Shown here: positions 1 through 6,899 of the stretch, one piece after another
How the letters are laid out: each line of letters begins with the position of its first letter
Numbering within the stretch: the first letter of the stretch is position 1
Source: Flavimobilis soli
Lineage (GTDB): Bacteria; Actinomycetota; Actinomycetes; Actinomycetales; Cellulomonadaceae
DNA: 64,000 nt
Reading direction: 5' to 3'
NCBI RefSeq assembly: GCF_002564025.1
Contig: NZ_PDJH01000001.1
Coordinates: forward strand, 310,001 to 374,000
The notes under the pieces: generated by a model
Told to the model about the DNA's origin: nothing
Databases searched by the model: none
The model's input: only the letters and a program-made list of their open reading frames with translations
Translations under genes and position numbers: made by a program

Positions 1-1
1 G

Positions 2-97
2 GGTGGCCGCATCGTGTTCCAGGGCACGCCGGCTGACCTCGTCACCGACCGGTCGACCCTCACGGGGCAGCACCTCGCGGAGTACGTCGGCGCCTGA
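2..97 (+). CDS. UvrA-like ABC ATPase, C-terminal fragment (partial at window edge)
   Basis: The reading frame open from base 2 ends at a TGA at 95-97 and gives 31 residues. It contains GGRIVFQGTPADLV and then TGQHLAEYV. The GG-x-V/I-x-x-x-GTP-x-x-L block followed by TG-x-x-L is how UvrA-family proteins end. The wording is closer to the short UvrA-like (UvrA2/DrrC-type) drug-resistance paralogues than to the canonical repair UvrA, but 31 residues cannot settle that. The ATP sites and zinc fingers lie upstream of the window. Confidence 0.6.
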   Translation, partial: GGRIVFQGTPADLVTDRSTLTGQHLAEYVGA

Positions 98-140
98 CCT
101 GATCACCGGCCCCGGGGTCCGCGTGAGGGCGTCGCGCCAG

Positions 141-193
141 GCGCGGCCGGTACGCGAGCCCGCTGGCGCATGGAGCGCGGCCGGTACGCGAGC
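141..193. repeat. Short direct repeat, two 19-bp copies
   Basis: The 19-mer GCGCGGCCGGTACGCGAGC occurs exactly at 141-159 and 175-193, 15 bp apart, in the gap between the UvrA-like fragment and the acetyltransferase gene. No gene overlaps it. It may be a small tandem duplication, because flanking bases also partly repeat. Confidence 0.7.
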
Positions 194-241
194 TGGCCGT
201 GCACTGGACAGCACGCGCCCGGGTGTTGCCGGGATGTGGGA

Positions 242-718
242 TCAGTGCGTCAGCCGCTTCGCATACCAGCGGTCGGAGTATGGCTCGTCGTTGAACGGCT
301 CGACGCGGCGATAGCCGATGCTCTCGTAGAGCGCGCACGCCTCGACGAGGTCGCTGCGCGTGTCGAGACGCACGGTCCGCAGCCCGCGCTCGGCGAACAT
401 CTGTTCGAGCGTGGCCACGAGCCGCCTCGCCAACCCCGAGCCTCGTGCAGACGCGGTGGTGAACACCTTGGTGAGCTCGGCCGTGTCGTCGACGAACCGC
501 GCGCCCGCGCATGCGACGGGCTCGCCGTCGCGCAGGGCCACGAGCAGGACGCCCGACGGGCCGGCCAGGTCGTCGAACGGTTCGTCCAGCAGCGCCTTGT
601 CGATCTCTGCGGTCGTCGCAGGTCGTCCGTAGTAACGAGACGCGACGTCGGCCATGTAGGCGCGCACGATCTGAGCGGCGACTGGAGAGCTCGGGTCGAC
701 GACCTCGATGGTAGTCAC
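242..718 (-). CDS. GNAT-family N-acetyltransferase
   Basis: This encodes a 158-residue single-domain GNAT enzyme that should move an acetyl group from acetyl-CoA to an amine; the substrate is unknown. Residues around 80-100 form the acetyl-CoA loop (KVFTTASARGSGLARRLVATL, an R/Q-x-x-G-x-G/A-type motif). The end of the domain shows ALYESIGYRRVEPF, the usual ALYExxGF block. I chose GTG 718 because the protein then starts with VTTIEVVDPSS, directly before the first GNAT strand; the longer open frame upstream has only GC-rich low-complexity translation. It is downstream of, and in line with, the HxlR gene, with a 221-bp gap. Confidence 0.8.
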   Translation of the reverse strand: MTTIEVVDPSSPVAAQIVRAYMADVASRYYGRPATTAEIDKALLDEPFDDLAGPSGVLLVALRDGEPVACAGARFVDDTAELTKVFTTASARGSGLARRLVATLEQMFAERGLRTVRLDTRSDLVEACALYESIGYRRVEPFNDEPYSDRWYAKRLTH

Positions 719-939
719 GGGTCGTGAGCCTAGCGGGCGGCGTCGTCGAGGCGTGCGGCGCCGCGGCGACGGGCGTCTGCAACGCGGCACCCGACTGCAC
801 GACGGTCGCGGGCGCCGCCTCGCGTGCTGGCGACGTGACGAGCGATCGCCGCGCAGGGGGTCGTGTCCCGCAGGTGGCGGTTGCGGGCCGTCAGAGCCTC
901 GAGTCAGCACTTCCCTAGTTACCGATAAGGTACATTATG
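719..939. other. Intergenic region with consensus-like -35 box
   Basis: No gene is seen here. On the minus strand TTGACA (938-943) overlaps the stop codon of the HxlR gene, and an AT-rich stretch with TACC-TTATC-GGTA follows. No good -10 box sits 16-18 bp on, so this is a possible but unproven promoter for the acetyltransferase. The rest is GC-rich and featureless. Confidence 0.3.
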
Positions 940-1353
940 TCAATCCGGCGGTCGGGATTGGACTGCGTGCCCCCCTCCGTCCGCCCGCTCGTCATACGCC
1001 GTTCTCGCCGCCTCGACCGCAGGAAGGTGGGTCGTCGTCCATGCGAGCAGCGCTTCGACAGGCTCCCGCATCGTCTTGCCGAGCGGCGTGATCCTGTATG
1101 TGACGCTCACGGGGCGCCTGTCACCGACGATCCGTTCCACCATGCCGTTCCGCTCGAGGCGTCGCAGCGTCGCGGACAGCGACTTGGCGGTCACTGCGGG
1201 TATCGCGCTGCGCAGCTCGTTGAAGCGCGACGGACGGTCGCAGAGCTCCTCCATGACGAGCAAGGACCACTTGTCCAGGACCTGATCGAGCAGCTCGCGG
1301 TGCGACGCACTGACGCGCAGCGGGCCCGGCTGTGTCTGCGTGGTTTCCTTCAT
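940..1353 (-). CDS. HxlR-family winged-helix transcriptional regulator
   Basis: This 137-residue protein is an HxlR/YtfH-type DNA-binding regulator. It shows DQVLDKWSLLVMEELCDRP near residue 24, then FNELRSAIPAVTAKSLSATLRRLERNGMV (recognition helix region) and a wing ending VTYRITPLGKTM. These are the classic HxlR blocks. ATG 1353 is the only ATG at the domain boundary. It is transcribed divergently from a RidA gene 75 bp away, and a perfect inverted repeat lies between them, so I infer it controls the RidA gene and/or itself. The inducer is unknown; members often sense aldehydes, quinones or oxidants. Confidence 0.88.
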   Translation of the reverse strand: MKETTQTQPGPLRVSASHRELLDQVLDKWSLLVMEELCDRPSRFNELRSAIPAVTAKSLSATLRRLERNGMVERIVGDRRPVSVTYRITPLGKTMREPVEALLAWTTTHLPAVEAARTAYDERADGGGHAVQSRPPD

Positions 1354-1388
1354 GAAACCTAGTCTCGTTGAAGTGCCCTCCGGACACC

Positions 1389-1407
1389 AGATATCACTTG
1401 GATATCT
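1389..1407. promoter_or_regulatory. Perfect inverted repeat, probable HxlR operator
   Basis: AGATATC-ACTTG-GATATCT is a perfect 7-bp-arm inverted repeat with a 5-bp spacer, in an otherwise GC-rich intergenic region between divergent hxlR and ridA. It overlaps a plausible promoter for the right-hand gene (TTGAAG at 1368-1373, 17 bp before ATATCA). The position suits a repressor or dual regulator site. Confidence 0.6.
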
Positions 1408-1428
1408 ACTCGCTTCCCAGGAGGACAC

Positions 1429-1833
1429 ATGGCAGTCCAGATGATCGACCCCGCAGGCCTCGAGCTCGCGGTCCCCTACCGGCACGTGGCTGTCGGCACG
1501 GGCGCGCGCCAGGTGCACGTCGCCGGACAGGTGGGCGCCGGCTCGCCGGATGCGCCCGGCTCGTTCGCCGACCAGGTCGCCGAGGCGCTGCGCAACGTCG
1601 GGCAGGCCCTCGCCGCTGCGGGCGCCACGTTCGGCGACGTCGTTCGCCTCACGTTCTACGTGACCGGATGGACCGGCTCGGAGCGGCTGCCCGAGCTTCT
1701 CGACGGCGTCGCTCGTGTCCGCGGCGAGCTGGCGATCCCCGATCCGCTGCCCCCGGCGTCGCTCATCGGTGTCGCGGCGCTCTTCGAGCCGCACATGCTC
1801 GTCGAGATCGAGGCGACAGCGGTCCTCGACTGA
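1429..1833 (+). CDS. RidA family protein (YjgF/YER057c/UK114)
   Basis: A 134-residue RidA-fold protein. Family members remove reactive enamine/imine intermediates or serve as deaminases in catabolic pathways. The fold blocks are visible: VHVAGQVG near residue 28, a central FADQVAEALRNVGQALAAAGATFGDVVRLTFYVT, and a C-terminal PPASLIGVAALFEPHMLVEIEATAV. The catalytic arginine that canonical RidA carries in the IPARSTV-like block is replaced here (PPASLIG), so true enamine deaminase activity is doubtful; it is more likely one of the Rid subfamilies of unknown substrate. The start is supported by AGGAGG at 1419-1424, 4 bp before ATG. It is divergent from the HxlR regulator. Confidence 0.85.
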   Translation: MAVQMIDPAGLELAVPYRHVAVGTGARQVHVAGQVGAGSPDAPGSFADQVAEALRNVGQALAAAGATFGDVVRLTFYVTGWTGSERLPELLDGVARVRGELAIPDPLPPASLIGVAALFEPHMLVEIEATAVLD

Positions 1834-1880
1834 CAGGATCCTGGATGTCGCGGTCGGGGCAATGCGGTTATGTTTGCAGC

Positions 1881-3119
1881 GTGCCCCGCCCCCGACTCCC
1901 CCGCGCCGTCGTACGAGCAGGCGCGCTCACCGTCGCCGCCCCCTTCGCCGTCGCCGCCGCGCTCATCGTCACGGACGCAGTCAAGAAGTACCGGCGCGAC
2001 ACGACAGAGGTGAAGTTCCCTCATCTGCCACCGCTCGACGGCGAGGTCGCCGGCACGCGCACGCGACTCTTCACGTATGGCGAGGATCTGTACGCGGACA
2101 TGCTCGCGGCCATCCGCGGCGCGCAGCACACGATCATGCTCGAGTCGTACATCTGGAAGGGTGATGCGATCGGTGCGGAGTTCAAGGACGCGCTCATCGA
2201 GGCAGCCGACCGCGGGGTCAGCGTCTACGTGATCTTCGACGGTTTCGCCAACCTCGTCGTGCCGCGTGAGTTCCTCCAGTTCCCCGAGCGCGTCCACGTG
2301 CTTCGCTACCCCGCGTTCCGGCCCGGCCTCCTCACGCTCAACGTGCGCCACTCCGGCCGCGACCACCGCAAGATCCTGGTCGTCGATGACGAGATCGGGT
2401 TCGTCGGCGGCTACAACATCGGCTCGCTCTACGCGACGGACTGGCGCGACACCCACCTGCGTCTCGAGGGCCCCGCCGTGTGGGATCTGCGCAACGCGTT
2501 CGTGGACTTCTGGAACAGCACGCGCCGCTCGCACCTTCCGGTGCTGCCGGACCCGGGCTCGGATCTTTGGGAGCCGCACATCCGCCCCGCCCGCAACGCG
2601 CCGGGGCACCTGCTCTTCCCGATCCGCGGCATCTACCTGCAGGCGATCGACCGGGCGCAGAGCCACATCTACATCACGCAGGCGTACTTCATCCCGGACC
2701 ACGAGATCCTCGACGCGCTCCTCGCGGCGGCGCGCCGGGGCGTCGATGTGCGGGTCATCGTCCCGGAGAACTCGAACCACGTCGTCACCGACTGGCTGTC
2801 ACGCGGGTTCTACTCGAGCCTGCTCGCGGGCGGTGTGACCATCTGGCTGTTCCAGGACGCGATGGTGCACGCGAAGACCGCGACGATCGACGGCGTGTGG
2901 ACCACGATCGGCACGGCCAACATCGACCGTCTCAGCCTCTCGGGCAACTACGAGATCAACATGGAGATCTACGACGAGGGGCTCGCTGCGCAGATGGAGC
3001 GGGTCTTCGAGTCGGACCTGAGCAACTGCCGCGAGCTCACGGCTGAGGAGTGGGAGGAGCGCGGGCGCGTCGCGCGGATCAGCGAGCGGGTGCTCGCTCC
3101 CCTGCGGCCTCTGATGTGA
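1881..3119 (+). CDS. Cardiolipin synthase / phospholipase D-type enzyme
   Basis: This encodes a 412-residue membrane-anchored PLD superfamily enzyme, most likely a cardiolipin synthase. One hydrophobic segment near residues 10-30 (AGALTVAAPFAVAAALIVTDAV) anchors it. Both HKD motifs are intact: HRKILVVDD near residue 158 and HAKTATIDG near residue 332, each followed by the usual Gly/Asn-Asp positions (GGYNIGS, GTANIDRLS). I chose GTG 1881: a -10-like TATGTT (1869-1874) lies 6 bp upstream and no Shine-Dalgarno is present, suggesting a leaderless mRNA. ATG 1845 in the same frame would add 12 residues. It has one N-terminal membrane segment rather than the two of classical ClsA. Confidence 0.85.
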   Translation: MPRPRLPRAVVRAGALTVAAPFAVAAALIVTDAVKKYRRDTTEVKFPHLPPLDGEVAGTRTRLFTYGEDLYADMLAAIRGAQHTIMLESYIWKGDAIGAEFKDALIEAADRGVSVYVIFDGFANLVVPREFLQFPERVHVLRYPAFRPGLLTLNVRHSGRDHRKILVVDDEIGFVGGYNIGSLYATDWRDTHLRLEGPAVWDLRNAFVDFWNSTRRSHLPVLPDPGSDLWEPHIRPARNAPGHLLFPIRGIYLQAIDRAQSHIYITQAYFIPDHEILDALLAAARRGVDVRVIVPENSNHVVTDWLSRGFYSSLLAGGVTIWLFQDAMVHAKTATIDGVWTTIGTANIDRLSLSGNYEINMEIYDEGLAAQMERVFESDLSNCRELTAEEWEERGRVARISERVLAPLRPLM

Positions 3120-3146
3120 CGCGCGTGCTCCCCTAGAAGCCCGCTC

Positions 3147-3166
3147 CCCTGTCGTGCGCGACAGGG
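3147..3166. terminator. Hairpin between convergent genes
   Basis: CCCTGTCG-TGCG-CGACAGGG is a perfect 8-bp stem with a tetraloop, 27 bp after the phospholipase D stop and 63 bp after the end of the opposite-strand small gene. It has no U-tract but is well placed to end transcription from both sides. Confidence 0.55.
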
Positions 3167-3229
3167 ATCGTCCGCGGCTCCTCACGGGCGGAAGTCGGCT
3201 CTCGGTCGCCGGACCAGCTCGAAGAGGTC

Positions 3230-3397
3230 TCAGCGCGCCTCTCGGCGATCGGGGTCGGCCCGGACGACGTCCGCGATCTCCTCCTCGGGGCGAGGCGGCA
3301 CTGTCTCGTCAGCCTCGATGACGGGCACCTCGGCGAACTCGGGGTGCGCAGCCAGCTCGGCCGCAGCGACGTCTGCGGGGTCGGTTGTCTCGGCCAT
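3230..3397 (-). CDS. Small acidic protein (55 aa), hypothetical
   Basis: I found this gene by reading the minus strand. ATG 3397 to TGA 3230 gives 55 residues beginning MAETTDPADVAAAELAAHPE and ending VVRADPDRREAR. It is rich in Glu/Asp/Ala/Pro with no hydrophobic segment, so it is probably a soluble, perhaps disordered protein. GGGAGG lies 5 bp before the ATG. The gene begins 18 bp after the MerR gene ends, so the two are likely one transcript. I do not recognise the family and assign no function. Against it: such a short GC-rich frame can arise by chance, but the strong ribosome-binding site and operon position support it. Confidence 0.55.
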   Translation of the reverse strand: MAETTDPADVAAAELAAHPEFAEVPVIEADETVPPRPEEEIADVVRADPDRREAR

Positions 3398-3415
3398 GCT
3401 GGCCTCCCGGCTAGA

Positions 3416-4003
3416 TCATCCAGCGGAACGTGCGCGACGGCGAGCGGCGAGCTCGTCCGTCGGGGTGCTGGCCGACTCCTCGTCGCCCAGACGTTCGGTC
3501 GGGAGCTCGGCGAGGGACCCCTCGACCTCGCGCCACACGCGCCCGACAGCGATGCCGAACACGCCCTGGCCGCCCTGGACCAGGTCGATCACCTCGTCCG
3601 CGCTCGTGCACTCGTAGACGCTCGCACCGTCGCTCATGAGCGTGATCTGGGCGAGGTCGTCGACACCGCGCTCACGCAGGTGCGAGACCGCCGTGCGGAT
3701 CTGCTGGAGCGAGACGCCCGTGTCGAGGAGGCGCTTGACCACCTTGAGCACGAGGATGTCGCGGAAGCTGTAGAGACGGTGCGTCCCGGAGCCGTTCGCG
3801 GGGCGGACGGTCGGCTCGACGAGACCGGTACGTGCCCAGTAGTCGAGCTGGCGGTACGTGATGCCCGCGGCGCGGCACGCCGTGGGGCCGCGGTAGCCCG
3901 TGGCTGCGTCCTGCTCCGTGAGATCATCGCCGAAGAGCAGCCCCTGGGAGGCGGCTGCTGCCCGCGCCGCCGGCTGCTCGCCGGTCTCGCTCGTGGTGCT
4001 CAC
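3416..4003 (-). CDS. MerR-family transcriptional regulator (Rv1830-like)
   Basis: This 195-residue regulator has one MerR helix-turn-helix at residues about 40-110 (YRGPTACRAAGITYRQLDYW, RLYSFRDILVLKVVKRLLDTGVSLQQIRTAV) and a C-terminal half with no metal-binding cysteines. The start at GTG 4003 is set by AGGAGG 5 bp upstream; the longer frame to 4099 crosses the promoter. In Mycobacterium and Corynebacterium an equivalent second MerR follows garA-ftsR and a bifunctional nuclease. Here the nuclease gene is missing and the gene lies 186 bp after ftsR with its own promoter. The role is probably growth/division regulation, by context. Confidence 0.85.
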   Translation of the reverse strand: MSTTSETGEQPAARAAAASQGLLFGDDLTEQDAATGYRGPTACRAAGITYRQLDYWARTGLVEPTVRPANGSGTHRLYSFRDILVLKVVKRLLDTGVSLQQIRTAVSHLRERGVDDLAQITLMSDGASVYECTSADEVIDLVQGGQGVFGIAVGRVWREVEGSLAELPTERLGDEESASTPTDELAARRRARSAG

Positions 4004-4055
4004 GCCAGCCTCCTGTTTGACCTGCACGGCCGCTTCGGCCCTGTCTCTGATGGCT

Positions 4056-4084
4056 ACGCTACGGGCCACCTCTGACAGCGTCAA
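4056..4084 (-). promoter_or_regulatory. Housekeeping-type promoter of the MerR gene
   Basis: On the minus strand TTGACG (4084-4079), a 17-bp spacer and TAGCGT (4061-4056) form a good SigA-like promoter. Transcription would start near 4049, 46 bases before GTG 4003. It separates this gene from the ftsR-garA unit. Confidence 0.6.
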
Positions 4085-4133
4085 CGACCACGGCGTCAAG
4101 CGCTCCCGGCGTGTCGCGAGACGTGTCTCACGT

Positions 4134-4176
4134 TCAACTTGAGGTTGAGGGTTCGCCCTCTGCGGCGTCGCCGCAG
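4134..4176 (-). other. Inverted repeat and hairpin after ftsR
   Basis: TCAAC-TTGAG-GTTGA (4134-4148) is a perfect 5-bp-arm inverted repeat of the kind MerR proteins bind. CTGCGG-CGTCG-CCGCAG (4160-4176) is a short GC-rich stem 14 bp after the ftsR stop that may act as a weak terminator. Confidence 0.35.
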
Positions 4177-4189
4177 CGCCTGTGCCTGC

Positions 4190-4963
4190 TCAGTCGTGCT
4201 CCGAGAGCGCCTGCCGCAGGAGCGCTGCGTGAAGCTGGATGAACGACTCCCCCAGCTCGACCGCGGTCGCGTCAGCACGCGCGCGCGCCGACGGCGTGCC
4301 CTGCGCTCGCACCGGCGCCACGACCTGCTCCGCGAGAGCGAGCTCCCGGTCCGCCGCAGAGCGCAGCGCGCGCAGGTGCCGAGCCCCGATGCCGTGCTGG
4401 TGCAGGGCGGCCGCGTGCACGACGATCTGCTGCGCCCACGAGTCGAACCTCCCGCGTGCGTCCGCGCGGATGATCCCGGCCTCCAGGAGCTCCTCGACGA
4501 GGCTGACCTCGACGCCAGCCTCCGCGGCGAGCGTCGCCGCCGTCAGACGGTCCGCAGGGCGCAGGTCTGCTCGCTCGCCGTCCGAGGCGGCAAGGCGCGG
4601 CGAGACGGGAGCGGGCTCGTAGAGCCCTGCATCCATCTCGGCGAGGCGGTCCTTGATCACCTTGAGAGGCAGGTAGTGGTCGCGCTGCTGGCCCAGCACG
4701 AAGCGCAGCCGCTCGACGTGCGCGGGCGAGTACTGACGGTAGCCGGCGGGCGTCCGCACCGGCTCCACGAGCCCCTGGTCCTCGAGGAAGCGGAGCTTCG
4801 AGCTCGTCAGTGCAGGGAACTCGGGCCGCAGCGCCGCGAGCACGTCCGAGATCCGCATCGACGCACGCGTCGAGACACCAGCAGGCCAGGTCTCGACGAG
4901 CTGCGGGAGGGTCGAGCCTGCGCCGTCCTCGGCGGGCGTCGCCTGCGGGTGGGCCGGGCTCAC
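4190..4963 (-). CDS. ftsR: MerR-family regulator FtsR
   Basis: This 257-residue protein has an N-terminal MerR DNA-binding domain at residues about 36-105 (RISDVLAALRPEFPALTSSKLRFLEDQGLV then YRQYSPAHVERLRFVLGQQRDHYLPLKVIKDRL) and a helical C-terminal region. It matches FtsR of Corynebacterium glutamicum and Rv1828 of Mycobacterium, which sit directly after the GarA/OdhI gene; FtsR activates ftsZ. That role here is inferred by homology and synteny. The GTG start overlaps the garA stop by 4 bp (GTGA), so translation is coupled to garA. Confidence 0.85.
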   Translation of the reverse strand: MSPAHPQATPAEDGAGSTLPQLVETWPAGVSTRASMRISDVLAALRPEFPALTSSKLRFLEDQGLVEPVRTPAGYRQYSPAHVERLRFVLGQQRDHYLPLKVIKDRLAEMDAGLYEPAPVSPRLAASDGERADLRPADRLTAATLAAEAGVEVSLVEELLEAGIIRADARGRFDSWAQQIVVHAAALHQHGIGARHLRALRSAADRELALAEQVVAPVRAQGTPSARARADATAVELGESFIQLHAALLRQALSEHD

Positions 4964-5451
4964 TGGCCGCTTCCCGCAGCGCGCTGGCTCGGGAAGAAGA
5001 CCATGCGGAACTTGCCGATCTGGACCTCGTCGCCCGCACGGAGCACTGCGGCGTCGACCCGCTCCCGGTTGACGTAGGTGCCGTTGAGGGAGCCCGAGTC
5101 GCGGACCGAGAACTCGCCGCCGGCGCGCTCGAAGGACGCGTGCTTGCGGGAGACGGTGACGTCGTCGAGGAAGATGTCCGACCGCTCGGACCGGCCGACG
5201 AGGATGCGGTCGGCGTCCAGCAGGAACCGGGCACCGGCGCCGGGCCCGCGCTGGACGATGAGAAGAGCACAGTCAGCGGGAAGCGCGGCGATGGCCGCCT
5301 TGTCCTCGGTGCCCAGCCCAGCGACGGCGTCGCTCGGGACGCCCACGGGGGCGCCCTCGCGTGGCACGGCGCCGAAGACGACGGTCGCCTCGATCCCCGA
5401 CGGGGGCTCGACCGAGCCGCCGGGAACCTGTTCGTGCGTACCGTCAGTCAT
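4960..5451 (-). CDS. garA: FHA-domain signalling protein GarA/OdhI
   Basis: This 163-residue protein is the phospho-switch that in actinobacteria inhibits 2-oxoglutarate dehydrogenase and tunes glutamate metabolism when unphosphorylated. The FHA domain is at about residues 78-150, with the expected GRSERSDIFL, SRKHASF and SGSLNGTYVN residues that bind phosphothreonine. The N-terminal phospho-acceptor block, ETTSVF in mycobacterial GarA, reads IEATVVF here. Only the second threonine position is kept (Thr23), suggesting a single kinase site. ATG 5451 has GGAGGG 3 bp upstream. ftsR follows with a 4-bp overlap. Confidence 0.87.
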   Translation of the reverse strand: MTDGTHEQVPGGSVEPPSGIEATVVFGAVPREGAPVGVPSDAVAGLGTEDKAAIAALPADCALLIVQRGPGAGARFLLDADRILVGRSERSDIFLDDVTVSRKHASFERAGGEFSVRDSGSLNGTYVNRERVDAAVLRAGDEVQIGKFRMVFFPSQRAAGSGQ

Positions 5452-5468
5452 GCACCCTCCTCGGCCTT

Positions 5469-5488
5469 GGCTGCGCACGTGCGCAGCC
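5469..5488. promoter_or_regulatory. Perfect 20-bp palindrome in the garA leader
   Basis: GGCTGCGCAC followed directly by its complement GTGCGCAGCC, 17 bp upstream of the garA ATG. It could be a dimeric-regulator operator or a stem next to the ribosome-binding site. Upstream, CATAAAG (about 5520-5526, minus strand) is the only AT-rich -10 candidate. Confidence 0.5.
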
Positions 5489-5576
5489 ACTCACACATCG
5501 GTCGACCTGCACCTCCACTTTATGCATGATCCGGCGTGGAGCCATAGCGGTAGCGCCCGGACCGGCGTCGGGACCG

Positions 5577-6548
5577 TCACGAGGGAGGCGTCACCGGCGT
5601 CGCGAATCGCTGGGCCGGAGGCTCGCGCACCGCGTCGATCCGCACCTCGCCGTCCGCGGTGACGGTTCCCCGGCCGCCCGCGTTGCGCACGGACGCCATC
5701 GCACCGCCGGGGATCTCGAGCGCGGGCGTGAGCGTGTCGGCGGATCCGATGACGTTCCAGACGTACGGGGACGTCAGGAGCGTGCCGTCCAGCACGAGCC
5801 CCTGCGGGGTGTCCGTGAACGCCGAGGACGCGACGATGCGGACGCCGTTGAGCTCGATCACCTCGGCGCCCGCGTTGCGCAGCTCCTGCAGGACGGACAG
5901 CATCGTCGTCGCCGGCAGGACGGTGTCACCCTCGTCGATCCGCACGATGATCCCCGGGCCCTCCGCCGGCAGGCGGCCCGAGAGGATGCCCTGCACCTCC
6001 GCGCGCTCGAGCGCGACCTCGACGGCCGCGGCGCGGTCGTCGGTGCTGCTGCGGAGCTCGGCGAGCTGTCCGCGCAGCGTCTGCGCCTGCTGCTCGAGGT
6101 CCTCGCCGCGCCGCGTGACCTCGTCGAGGATGCGGACGAGCTCGTTCTGCCGCAGGCCCGCGAGAGAGCTGCGCTCGTCGGCCGTGAGCTGGACGGCGAG
6201 AGCGAAGCCGAGCAGCCCGCAGAGCAGTGCCGCGACGAGCTGCGAGATGGTGAGGCGCGGGCGCAGCGCCCTCCCGAGGGTCTGCCAGGCCGACGGCGGT
6301 GCCGGCGGGGCTGCCTCGTGGCGTCCGTGCCCCGGCGCCGGAGGTGCTGCGGGCGCTGCCGGTGTGCTGACGGGCGCGACGTGCCCGTCCGGTGCGTGCT
6401 GCTCCATGTCCGGGCCCGCCGCGTCGGCCGACAGGGGCTCGGCGGCCGCCTTGGCGACGTCGCCCTGCTGGTCCTGGGCGCGGTCGGGCTGCACGGTGGC
6501 GGCCTCCTCGGGGCTGGACCCGTCCCCGGGCCTCTCGGGCGCGGTCAT
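5577..6548 (-). CDS. DUF881 membrane-anchored protein (Rv1825-like)
   Basis: This 323-residue protein has a Pro/Ala/Glu-rich N-terminal tail of about 95 residues (likely cytoplasmic), one membrane helix near 100-120 (LTISQLVAALLCGLLGFALA), a coiled-coil stretch near 128-165 and a C-terminal DUF881 domain. The domain shows ILSGRLPAEGPGIIVRIDEG, GAEVIELNGVRI and TSPYVWNVIGSADTL. DUF881 proteins are conserved in Gram-positives next to the small basic protein and are thought to act at the cell envelope or division site. Its ATG overlaps the stop of the small basic protein gene by 4 bp. Confidence 0.82.
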   Translation of the reverse strand: MTAPERPGDGSSPEEAATVQPDRAQDQQGDVAKAAAEPLSADAAGPDMEQHAPDGHVAPVSTPAAPAAPPAPGHGRHEAAPPAPPSAWQTLGRALRPRLTISQLVAALLCGLLGFALAVQLTADERSSLAGLRQNELVRILDEVTRRGEDLEQQAQTLRGQLAELRSSTDDRAAAVEVALERAEVQGILSGRLPAEGPGIIVRIDEGDTVLPATTMLSVLQELRNAGAEVIELNGVRIVASSAFTDTPQGLVLDGTLLTSPYVWNVIGSADTLTPALEIPGGAMASVRNAGGRGTVTADGEVRIDAVREPPAQRFATPVTPPS

Positions 6549-6877
6549 GCCTTGAACAGGTGGCGGCGGATCGCGGCCGCGTTCGAGAAGATCCGGATGC
6601 CCAGGACGACGACGACCCCCGTCGACAGCTGGTTCCCGACACCGAGCTGGTCGCCGAGGAAGACGATGAGTGCCGCGACGACGACGTTCGACAGGAACGA
6701 GACCACGAAGACCTTGTCGTCGAAGATGCCGTCGAGCAGTGCGCGCAGGCCACCGAAGATGGCGTCGAGCGCCGCGACGACGGCGATCGGGAGGTACGGC
6801 TGCAGCGCGACCGGTACGTCAGGCTGGAAGAACACTCCCAGCAGGGCACCGATCAGCAGGCCGATGACAGCGATCAC
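6545..6877 (-). CDS. sbp: Small basic membrane protein (DUF1290/Sbp)
   Basis: A 110-residue integral membrane protein with three to four hydrophobic segments: MIAVIGLLIGALLGVFF, YLPIAVVAALDAIFGGLRA and VVSFLSNVVVAALIVFLGDQL, then GVVVVLGIRIFSNAAAIRRHLF. This is the DUF1290 family (B. subtilis Sbp, M. tuberculosis Rv1824), usually co-transcribed with DUF881 genes or division genes; the molecular role is unknown. GTG 6877 is supported by GGAG about 8 bp upstream. It lies between the two DUF881 genes, 22 bp after one and overlapping the other. Confidence 0.85.
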   Translation of the reverse strand: MIAVIGLLIGALLGVFFQPDVPVALQPYLPIAVVAALDAIFGGLRALLDGIFDDKVFVVSFLSNVVVAALIVFLGDQLGVGNQLSTGVVVVLGIRIFSNAAAIRRHLFKA

Positions 6878-6899
6878 GAGTTGGGCTCCTTCGTCGGGC

